A DNA stretch of 8,011 nt, taken from NCBI GenBank assembly GCA_011375245.1, contig DRMA01000123.1, positions 1 to 8,011 on the forward strand, written 5' to 3'. Shown one piece after another: positions 1 through 5,324 of the stretch (the stretch's first letter is position 1; each line of letters opens with the position of its first letter). Made by a program: the position numbers and the translations under genes. Source of the stretch: Thiothrix sp. GTDB lineage: Bacteria; Pseudomonadota; Gammaproteobacteria; Thiotrichales; Thiotrichaceae. Below the pieces are notes generated by a model, which was given only the letters and a program-made list of their open reading frames with translations, was not told where the DNA came from and made no database searches.

Positions 1-569
1 CTGAAAAACATCAACTTAAGATTGGTACCATAGAAAACCTGATTCGTTATCGAGTGAAAAATGAAAAAACGGTAGAAAGAATACAAGAAAATATGGTTGA
101 TACCGTTTATGGTGAATTTAAGATTGTTGCCTTTCGTGAAAAAATGCATCAGCAGATTCATTTAGCGATGATCAAAGGGACGATTGATCCTGATAAAGAA
201 ACTTTAGTTAGAGTACATATCGAAAATGAACTGTGCGATATGTTGTCACTAAAGGAAGAGGCGTGTGGTTGGCCGTTGCGCAATATTATGCAACGCATGG
301 CTGACGCAGAGCAGGGCGTTATTATTATTTTACGTAATCTCAGTCGTACTGAGGATTTATTGGCAAAACTAAATCATCTAGAACCACAAAATGAGCAGCA
401 GATAGACAAGAAAAAAGAAACCACTGAAGATGTTAAAACCTTTGGTATCGGTGCGCAAATGTTGTCAGAATTGGGTGTGCAAAAAATGCTCGTGATGAGT
501 GCTCCTAAGCGTTATCATGGCTTGGCAGGCTTTGGGCTAGAAATTGTCGATTATGTACAAGGTTCATAA
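1..569 (+). CDS. ribB: 3,4-dihydroxy-2-butanone-4-phosphate synthase with degenerate GTP cyclohydrolase II-like domain (RibBX type), 5' partial
   Basis: The reading frame is open from the window's left edge, so only the C-terminal 188 residues are visible. The GTG at 54 is internal. The first residues (KIGTIENLIRYR) match the end of the dihydroxybutanone phosphate synthase domain, which makes the four-carbon precursor of riboflavin from ribulose 5-phosphate. The rest aligns with GTP cyclohydrolase II from VRVH to the end (GIGAQMLSELGV, then KRYHGLAGFGLEIV). The three zinc cysteines of that family (usual pattern C..GD, then CDC) are here Asn (225-227), Glu (258-260) and one remaining Cys (264-266). 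The catalytic RQEGRGIG stretch reads RNLSRTED. I infer the tail has no cyclohydrolase activity, as in the RibBX variant described in Proteobacteria, so a separate ribA is expected elsewhere. It lies 42 bases upstream of ribH in the same operon. Confidence 0.9.
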   Translation, partial: EKHQLKIGTIENLIRYRVKNEKTVERIQENMVDTVYGEFKIVAFREKMHQQIHLAMIKGTIDPDKETLVRVHIENELCDMLSLKEEACGWPLRNIMQRMADAEQGVIIILRNLSRTEDLLAKLNHLEPQNEQQIDKKKETTEDVKTFGIGAQMLSELGVQKMLVMSAPKRYHGLAGFGLEIVDYVQGS

Positions 570-611
570 GCTAAAATAACGTTGACAAAAATTAAGGATA
601 GAGAGATCTAG

Positions 612-1088
612 ATGCTACAAGATATAGAAGTATTTGAAGGTGACTTTATTGCAGGTGATGCGAGAATTGGTATTGCAGTGGCACGTTTTAATGAGTTTAT
701 TGTAGAAAACTTGTTAACAGGGGCAGTTGATGCCTTAACACGTCATGGAATTAAACGTGAATCCATTGAAATCACTCGTGTTCCTGGGGCTTATGAATTG
801 CCACTCATTACACAAGTTATGGCAAAAAGTAAAAAATACGATGCTATTGTAGTGCTTGGTGCAGTTATTCGTGGTAGTACACCACATTTTGATTATGTTG
901 CTGGCGAATCAGCAAAAGGATTAGCTGGTGTTATGATGGAGTATAGTTTGCCCGTTATTAATGGCATTTTGACCACTGATACGATTGAGCAAGCGATTGA
1001 ACGCGCAGGAACAAAAGCAGGTAATAAAGGGGCAGAAGCAGGGCTAGTAGCTATAGAAATGGTTTCATTATTAAAGAAATTTAACTGA
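612..1088 (+). CDS. ribH: 6,7-dimethyl-8-ribityllumazine synthase
   Basis: This enzyme condenses the dihydroxybutanone phosphate made by RibB with the ribitylaminouracil product of RibD to give lumazine, the direct precursor of riboflavin, in the cytoplasm. The 158 residues match the usual family length. Visible motifs are ARFNEFI (24-30, substrate ring contact), VPGAYELP (57-64), GAVIRGSTPHFDYV (83-96, phosphate binding plus the catalytic His92) and GILTTDTIEQA near 118-128. Family members form pentamers or 60-mer shells; the sequence does not show which applies here. A purine-rich GAGAG (601-605) precedes the ATG by 6 bases. The stop codon overlaps the nusB start in TGATG, so the two are probably translationally coupled. 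No oddities in the catalytic residues. Confidence 0.97.
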   Translation: MLQDIEVFEGDFIAGDARIGIAVARFNEFIVENLLTGAVDALTRHGIKRESIEITRVPGAYELPLITQVMAKSKKYDAIVVLGAVIRGSTPHFDYVAGESAKGLAGVMMEYSLPVINGILTTDTIEQAIERAGTKAGNKGAEAGLVAIEMVSLLKKFN

Positions 1089-1552
1089 TGGCTAAAATTT
1101 CTGCCAAGCATGAATTTATTGCCCGACGACGGGTTGCTCGTAAATTATCGTTAATGGCTGCTTATCAATGGCAGCTTAATGGCGATGATTTTTATGATAT
1201 TTATACTTATTATCAGCAAGATGATGCAATGGCCGCTGATTTACGTAAAGCAGATGTCAGTTATTTTAAAGCACTCGTTGATTATGTTGTTGAGTATGAA
1301 GATGAGTTGCTTGAAGTTTTCAATGGTTATCTTGATTTAGCACTTACACAAATAGGTCCTATTGAACGCTGTGTATTGTTATTAGGGACAACTGAATTAA
1401 AAAATCATCCTGAAGTTGATTATAAAACCTCAGTGAATGAATGGGTTAATTTAGCAAAGAAGTTTGGCCCTGAGCAATCATTTCGTTTTATTAATGGTGT
1501 ACTCGATAAGGTCGCACATCAGCTTCGAGCTGATGAAATTGATAAAAAATGA
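1088..1552 (+). CDS. nusB: Transcription antitermination factor NusB
   Basis: NusB binds the boxA RNA element with NusE (ribosomal protein S10) and helps RNA polymerase read through rRNA operons. The 154-residue protein has the arginine-rich N-terminal helix RRRVARKLSLMAAYQW (13-28), which contacts RNA in the family. It also has the conserved C-terminal half: PIERCVLLLGTTEL (91-104), YKTSVNEWVNLAKKFG (112-127) and FINGVLDKVAHQLR (134-147). The N-terminal extension before RRRVARK is about 12 residues, slightly longer than in E. coli. The ATG overlaps the ribH stop by one base, the usual ribH-nusB arrangement. The next gene begins about 56 bases downstream, after a palindromic element. Confidence 0.96.
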   Translation: MAKISAKHEFIARRRVARKLSLMAAYQWQLNGDDFYDIYTYYQQDDAMAADLRKADVSYFKALVDYVVEYEDELLEVFNGYLDLALTQIGPIERCVLLLGTTELKNHPEVDYKTSVNEWVNLAKKFGPEQSFRFINGVLDKVAHQLRADEIDKK

Positions 1553-1563
1553 GGTAAGACTTG

Positions 1564-1594
1564 TGTAGCCTTGATGTAGCTTGCGGAATCAAGG
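1564..1594. repeat. Small palindromic (REP-like) element between nusB and thiL
   Basis: A perfect 7-base inverted repeat is visible: CCTTGAT (1569-1575) and ATCAAGG (1588-1594), separated by 12 bases. It is preceded by TGTAG, and TGTAGC occurs twice, at 1564-1569 and 1575-1580, eleven bases apart. The layout (TGTAG, left arm, GTAGC..GCGG core, right arm) resembles short palindromic repeats that I recall in many copies in several gammaproteobacterial and cyanobacterial genomes. The right arm contains AAGG, which is most of the thiL Shine-Dalgarno sequence. Only one copy is in the window, so membership of a repeat family is inference. Confidence 0.5.
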
Positions 1595-1596
1595 AG
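1591..1596 (+). promoter_or_regulatory. Ribosome binding site AAGGAG deciding the thiL start
   Basis: AAGGAG lies 12 bases before the ATG at 1609 and is the best match to the anti-Shine-Dalgarno sequence near thiL. Four of its six bases (AAGG) lie in the right arm of the 1569-1594 inverted repeat, so folding of the mRNA would partly hide it. A rival signal, GAGG at 1551-1554, lies 6 bases before an in-frame TTG at 1561. Confidence 0.5.
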
Positions 1597-1608
1597 CGTT
1601 ATAAATAT

Positions 1609-2562
1609 ATGTCCTCAGAATTTGATCTTATCAATAAGTGGTTTAACTGGCCCAATACTGATCCAACGGTGATAAAAGGTGTTGGTGATGATGCTGCAAT
1701 TCTCTCAGTACCTGAGGGAAAACAACTGATCGTTACCAGTGATACCTTTATTTCAGGAGTGCATTTTCCCCATGAAACTAAACCTCATGCGATTGGACAT
1801 AAAGCCCTAGCAGTTAATCTCAGCGATTTGGCGGCAATGGGCGCAAAGCCTGCTTGGTTTACCTTAGCACTGACTTTACCTGAGTATAACGAAGCATGGT
1901 TAAGTGCTTTTTCTTTAGGTTTAAAAACGCTTGCCCAACAACATAATATCCAGCTTATAGGTGGCGATACCACACGTGGTATTTTGAGTATTACTATTAC
2001 TGCAATGGGGTTATTGTTGCCTGAAAAATCTCTTTTACGCTCAGGTGCAAAACACCATGATCAACTCTATGTAACAGGAACACTTGGTGATGCAGCGGCA
2101 GGTTTGGCAATGTTACAGCAGCCATTATTAACCCGTTCTGAGCAGTGCATTCAACAACTTGATTACCCGCAGCCCCGTGTGCAACATAGTCATATTATTC
2201 GTGATTATGCGACGAGTTGTTTGGATGTCTCTGATGGTTTGCTGGCTGATTTACAACATATTTTAACGGCATCAAAGGTGGGAGCTGTGCTAGATTTGGC
2301 GTGTATTCCTTTTTCAAAACCATTACAGTGTATGGATAAAAACACCGCCTTACACTTTGCACTTAGTGGTGGGGATGATTACGAATTACTGTTTAGTATA
2401 CCGTTAGACAAGCAAAAAGAATTTGAGCAGCATATGCAACAGCAATCGCTTATATGCTATGGTATCGGTCACATTGATCAGTATGTACATGGCATTATTA
2501 GTCGTGATCAACAGCCACTTACCCCCAAAGGTTATAATCATTTTATCGGGATGAATCATTGA
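1609..2562 (+). CDS. thiL: Thiamine-monophosphate kinase
   Basis: ThiL phosphorylates thiamine monophosphate with ATP to give thiamine diphosphate, the last step of the pathway. From the ATG at 1609 the protein is 317 residues, close to the usual length. It shows the PurM/AIRS-like fold motifs in order: GVGDDAAIL (24-32, magnesium-ATP binding), TSDTFISGVHF (43-53), NLSDLAAMGAKP (70-81), GGDTTRG (118-124), DVSDGLLADL (206-215) and SGGDDYELLF (253-262). An in-frame TTG at 1561 would add 16 residues (MCSLDVACG...), but these are encoded by a palindromic repeat and do not look like the family's N-terminus. I therefore prefer 1609, although the TTG has its own GAGG signal. The stop codon overlaps the pgpA start. 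Confidence 0.94.
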   Translation: MSSEFDLINKWFNWPNTDPTVIKGVGDDAAILSVPEGKQLIVTSDTFISGVHFPHETKPHAIGHKALAVNLSDLAAMGAKPAWFTLALTLPEYNEAWLSAFSLGLKTLAQQHNIQLIGGDTTRGILSITITAMGLLLPEKSLLRSGAKHHDQLYVTGTLGDAAAGLAMLQQPLLTRSEQCIQQLDYPQPRVQHSHIIRDYATSCLDVSDGLLADLQHILTASKVGAVLDLACIPFSKPLQCMDKNTALHFALSGGDDYELLFSIPLDKQKEFEQHMQQQSLICYGIGHIDQYVHGIISRDQQPLTPKGYNHFIGMNH

Positions 2563-3047
2563 AGAAAAAAACACTCTGTCGTCAAGTGTTGAGTTCACCA
2601 ACGCATTTTTTGGCTTTTGGCTTTGGTGCGGGGTTAGCACCTATTGGTCCAGGGACGTTTGGTACCCTAGTCGCTATTCCGATTTATTTGTTGATGCAGC
2701 CATTATCATTGGGGGGGTATCTACTGCTTGTAGCGTTAATTAGCCTTTTTGGTATTTGGCTATGTGGTGCATCAGCAACTAAATTGGGGTTAAAAGACCC
2801 TGGCGGTATTGTTTGGGATGAAATTGCTGGATTTTTAGTAACAATGACCCTTGCACCTCAAGGTTGGCAATGGATTGCTATTGGCTTTGTATTTTTTCGT
2901 ATTTTTGATATTTGGAAGCCATGGCCTATTTTGCGTATTGATCAGCAGGTAGAGGGGGGGCTGGGGATTATGCTGGATGATATTATTGCAGGTCTTTATG
3001 CATTGATTGTTTTGCAAGTGCTTGCTTACACAATGCCAAATTTATAA
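2559..3047 (+). CDS. pgpA: Phosphatidylglycerophosphatase A
   Basis: PgpA is an inner-membrane lipid phosphatase that removes phosphate from phosphatidylglycerol phosphate to give phosphatidylglycerol. The 162 residues carry the family's conserved blocks: GAGLAPIGPGTFGT (23-36), DPGGIVWDE (80-88), FRIFDIWKPWPI (113-124) and the acidic pair in MLDD (138-141). Hydrophobic stretches near 35-70, 89-113 and 140-158 fit several membrane segments. The start is a TTG at 2559 that overlaps the thiL TGA (TTGA). No other start codon lies between it and the upstream in-frame stop at 2535, and GGGA (2548-2551) sits 7 bases before it. GTG or TTG a few codons later would also be possible. The thiL-pgpA overlap is typical in gammaproteobacteria and suggests coupled translation. 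Confidence 0.95.
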   Translation: MKKKTLCRQVLSSPTHFLAFGFGAGLAPIGPGTFGTLVAIPIYLLMQPLSLGGYLLLVALISLFGIWLCGASATKLGLKDPGGIVWDEIAGFLVTMTLAPQGWQWIAIGFVFFRIFDIWKPWPILRIDQQVEGGLGIMLDDIIAGLYALIVLQVLAYTMPNL

Positions 3048-3055
3048 GGTGAACG

Positions 3056-4162
3056 ATGTCGGGAAATAGCTACGGAAAATTATTTACAGTGACCTCCTTT
3101 GGTGAGAGTCACGGCAAGGCAATTGGTTGTATTGTTGATGGCTGTCCACCTGACATGGCATTAAGTGAGGCGGATATACAAGGTGATCTTGATCGACGTA
3201 AACCAGGAACAAGTCGTCATACTACGCAACGCCGTGAGCCTGATCAGGTTGAAATTTTATCAGGTGTATTTGAAGGTAAAACCACAGGAACACCAATTGC
3301 ATTAGTAATTCAGAATCAAGATCAGCGTTCTAAAGACTATTCAGATATTATGGATCGTTTTCGTCCAGGTCATGCAGATTATACTTACTATAAAAAGTAC
3401 GGTTTTCGAGATTATCGTGGAGGAGGGCGTTCTTCTGCGCGTGAAACAGCGGTACGTGTTGCTGCAGGTGCGATTGCTAAGAAGTATTTACAGCAACGTT
3501 ATGGGATTGAAATTCGCGGTTATTTATCTCAGTTAGGACCCATTAAAGTTGAGACACATGATTGGAGCGAAGTACGGAATAATTCCTTTTTCAGTCCTGA
3601 TGCTGCAAAAGCTGCTGAAATGGACGTTTATATGGATGCTTTACGCAAAGAAGGCAATTCTGTGGGAGCTAAGATAACCGTAGTTGCTAGTGGTATGATG
3701 CCTGGGTTAGGCGAACCCGTTTTTGACCGTTTAGATGCCGATATTGCCCATGCCATGATGAGTATTAATGCCGCGAAAGGGGTTGAAATAGGGGCGGGAT
3801 TTGCTTGTGTCGCACAAAAAGGTACGGAACATCGCGATGAAATGACAATGGATGGTTTTGTAGGTAACCAATCGGGCGGTGTACTAGGGGGGATTTCATC
3901 AGGACAGGATTTAATTGTGCATACTGCTTTTAAACCGACCTCTAGCCTGCGGCTGGCAGGTAAAACAGTAAATCTTGCGGGGGAGCCTGTTGAAGTGATT
4001 ACCAAAGGGCGGCATGATCCTTGTGTGGGGATTCGCGCAACACCTATTTGCGAGGCAATGCTAGCATTGGTGGTGATGGATCATGTGTTGCGTCATCGAG
4101 CGCAGAATATGGATGTGATAACAGAATTGCCTGATATTCCCGCAGGATACTCACTATTTTAG
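3056..4162 (+). CDS. aroC: Chorismate synthase
   Basis: AroC converts 5-enolpyruvylshikimate 3-phosphate to chorismate using reduced FMN, the last common step to aromatic amino acids, folate and quinones. The 368-residue protein contains SFGESHG (14-20, active-site His19), RRKPG (47-51), RPGHADYTY (103-111, second conserved His106), the signature RDYRGGGRSSARETA (118-132), MSINAAKGVEIGAGF and GRHDPCVGIR near the C-terminus. All expected catalytic positions are present. AAGG (3046-3049) precedes the ATG by 6 bases and overlaps the pgpA stop, so aroC probably belongs to the same transcript. Its FMN cofactor links it loosely to the riboflavin genes upstream. The last 9 bases overlap the end of the converging - strand gene, and I see no hairpin terminator after the stop. 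Confidence 0.98.
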   Translation: MSGNSYGKLFTVTSFGESHGKAIGCIVDGCPPDMALSEADIQGDLDRRKPGTSRHTTQRREPDQVEILSGVFEGKTTGTPIALVIQNQDQRSKDYSDIMDRFRPGHADYTYYKKYGFRDYRGGGRSSARETAVRVAAGAIAKKYLQQRYGIEIRGYLSQLGPIKVETHDWSEVRNNSFFSPDAAKAAEMDVYMDALRKEGNSVGAKITVVASGMMPGLGEPVFDRLDADIAHAMMSINAAKGVEIGAGFACVAQKGTEHRDEMTMDGFVGNQSGGVLGGISSGQDLIVHTAFKPTSSLRLAGKTVNLAGEPVEVITKGRHDPCVGIRATPICEAMLALVVMDHVLRHRAQNMDVITELPDIPAGYSLF

Positions 4163-4630
4163 AGTGTAAAAATGAAAAGGTGCATTGATTAAGCCTTGAT
4201 CTGTCCGTAATAAAACACTGGCTTGCCAGTCCATTTTATTGCGGATGCAAATAGGGATTGTGGTGTTTCCTTTAAAACGTCCTTTTGTCTCAGTCGTTAA
4301 TTTTACATGGTTGTAAGCCATGTCCATATTTAATCCCATAATATCAACTTCAACTGTGAATACTTGAATGCCTTCTGTTAAAACTTCTAAAGTAAGTGGT
4401 TGTAGTAATGGTATGTTTTTTGGAGTGATTGTAAAACTTACTTTTCCACCATTAGGAAGTGTTGAGGTACACGTGCTAGCTCTTAAATTACAGGTGGGAT
4501 CAATAGCAGTGGTTAATGATGCTAAAGGGAGAATATTTGATTTTAGTTGATAGCTTAGCCCAATAAGACTAATAAGTATCAGTAACGAAAGCAACGTCCA
4601 TACCATTTTTTGGGTTGGCGAGTAAGACAT
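4154..4630 (-). CDS. Membrane-anchored periplasmic protein, FixH/YtkA-like, function unknown
   Basis: The 158-residue product begins with a short polar stretch and one hydrophobic segment (about 10-27), followed by a predicted periplasmic domain. Conserved-looking features are DPTCNLRASTC (45-54, Cys47 and Cys54), LPNGGKVSFTI (59-69), the methionine-rich IMGLNMDMAYN (97-107), GRFKGNTTIPIC (117-128) and MDWQASVLL (133-141). This is the pattern of a small beta-sandwich family resembling FixH/YtkA, often annotated only as a conserved hypothetical protein in beta- and gammaproteobacteria. The paired cysteines, Cys128 and the methionines would suit a disulfide or copper handling, but that is inference. 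The ATG at 4630-4628 has no strong Shine-Dalgarno sequence. The 3' end overlaps aroC by 9 bases. Confidence 0.75.
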   Translation of the reverse strand: MSYSPTQKMVWTLLSLLILISLIGLSYQLKSNILPLASLTTAIDPTCNLRASTCTSTLPNGGKVSFTITPKNIPLLQPLTLEVLTEGIQVFTVEVDIMGLNMDMAYNHVKLTTETKGRFKGNTTIPICIRNKMDWQASVLLRTDQGLINAPFHFYTLK

Positions 4631-4810
4631 AAATAATCACTATTAGATAGATTTGTATTTTTAATATATAACCATCCTTACGAAATGGGGGCTATAGTAG
4701 TAAAGTATAAAGCATCTTTGTAACCATTAATTATTAAATTAATACCCTTTGTCATAAAGTCTTCTCATTCGATGAACTGTAATAAAAATTTAATACCTCT
4801 ATTTAATATT
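4631..4810. other. Divergent AT-rich intergenic spacer, weak promoter candidates only
   Basis: This spacer, with the hairpin that follows it, separates the divergent starts of the FixH-like gene and the unknown membrane gene, so it should hold promoters in both directions. On the - strand the best -10 candidate is TATACT (complement of 4704-4709), about 75 bases before the FixH-like start, without a good -35. On the + strand TGTAAT (4778-4783) resembles a -10 box, and TTGTCA (4749-4754) resembles a -35 but is 23 bases away, too far to pair. I see no gene or repeat here. Confidence 0.3.
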
Positions 4811-4844
4811 TTCTACTACACTCCCTGTAGGTTGAGTGGTAGAA
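4811..4844. repeat. Hairpin (inverted repeat) covering the first possible start of the unknown membrane gene
   Basis: TTCTAC (4811-4816) pairs with GTAGAA (4839-4844), and CACTC (4819-4823) pairs with GAGTG (4834-4838). This gives 11 base pairs with a two-base TA bulge on the left side and a 10-base loop. Neither strand has a T run directly after it, so it does not look like a terminator. The GTG at 4836 lies inside the right arm. It may be a palindromic repeat, an operator, or a structure controlling translation. Confidence 0.5.
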
Positions 4845-5270
4845 CAAAAAGTAATGGAATGCATTATTATGGCAACAATATTAAAAATTGTGATAAAAAA
4901 AGGCAGAATGGGTGAGTCATCTGATCCGTTTCAATATTCAACAAGCGGTGATGTAGAAAAACGCTCCATAAATAAGCAGGGACAATTAGAAAAAAATAAT
5001 TATTTTTCTACGCATACTAATGATCGCCTCCCATTAGATCTAGATAATAATTTTTCGCCATCAGATCCACCATCACTATTACTCCACTTATGGTCAGTAT
5101 TGCCTATTTTATTGATTGCTGAGGGAGATGTTGGATTAGCCAGTATTGCTATATTAGCAGCATTGATTAACTTTTTTCTTGTTCAACTAAATGCAAGTAC
5201 CGTTGTGCGTTATCTTAGCTCTGGTTTTGTTAGTGCTATTCCTTTCTTGCTTTATTTTCTTGTACGCTAG
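4836..5270 (+). CDS. Unrecognised small membrane protein, three hydrophobic C-terminal segments
   Basis: I do not recognise this protein. From the GTG at 4836 it has 144 residues. Starts at ATG 4854 (138 residues) or ATG 4869 (133 residues, MATILKIVIKKG) are also possible. The 4869 start has GGA (4856-4858) ten bases upstream and avoids the start-site hairpin, so it may be the true one. Residues 20-80 are polar and probably soluble (rich in Asn, Ser, Asp and Lys). Three hydrophobic stretches follow (about 81-95, 98-116 and 126-143), ending in FLVR. The protein likely sits in the inner membrane with a soluble N-terminal tail. The stop is followed 11 bases later by a clear terminator, which supports a real transcription unit. 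It is flanked by - strand genes on both sides, so it is probably monocistronic. Confidence 0.6.
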   Translation: MVEQKVMECIIMATILKIVIKKGRMGESSDPFQYSTSGDVEKRSINKQGQLEKNNYFSTHTNDRLPLDLDNNFSPSDPPSLLLHLWSVLPILLIAEGDVGLASIAILAALINFFLVQLNASTVVRYLSSGFVSAIPFLLYFLVR

Positions 5271-5281
5271 TAGAGCTATTT

Positions 5282-5324
5282 ATCTCCCTTCGCCTTGATT
5301 GTTGGAAAGGGAGATCATATTTTT
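5282..5324 (+). terminator. Rho-independent terminator after the unknown membrane gene
   Basis: A perfect 9-base-pair stem is formed by ATCTCCCTT (5282-5290) and AAGGGAGAT (5307-5315) with a 16-base loop, followed by CATA and a run of five T (5320-5324). The T run lies on the + strand, so it ends the 4836-5270 transcript. On the - strand the stem is not followed by T residues, so it would serve the pilY1-like gene poorly. The T run overlaps the last codon of that gene. Confidence 0.75.

Noticed and set aside
54..56. GTG at 54 as the start of the first gene
   Set aside because: Codons from 3 onward read EKHQLKIGTIENLIRYR, the conserved end of the DHBP synthase domain, so the gene begins before the window.
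582..587. TTGACA, a perfect -35 box, between ribB and ribH
   Set aside because: No sequence resembling TATAAT lies 16-18 bases downstream (604-610 reads AGATCTA) and the ribH start would fall too close, so it is probably chance in an AT-rich spacer.
1561..1608. 16-codon N-terminal extension of ThiL from a TTG
   Set aside because: The extra residues are encoded by the palindromic element and do not resemble ThiL N-termini. The ATG at 1609 gives a normal family length, though the GAGG before the TTG keeps this slightly open.
3628..4005. 125-codon open frame antisense to aroC
   Set aside because: It lies wholly within a well-conserved gene, and its Ser/Pro/Thr-rich translation shows no recognisable domain. 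It is a shadow frame.
4831..4845. Resemblance of GTTGAGTGGTAGAAC to a tRNA D-arm
   Set aside because: No acceptor stem, anticodon arm or TTCGA-type T-loop follows at the right distance. The bases are better explained by the hairpin at 4811-4844.
4992..5007. Perfect 16-base palindrome of A and T inside the unknown membrane gene
   Set aside because: It is only A/T, arises from Asn/Tyr/Phe codons in an AT-rich gene and has no flanking structure. Chance is the simplest explanation.
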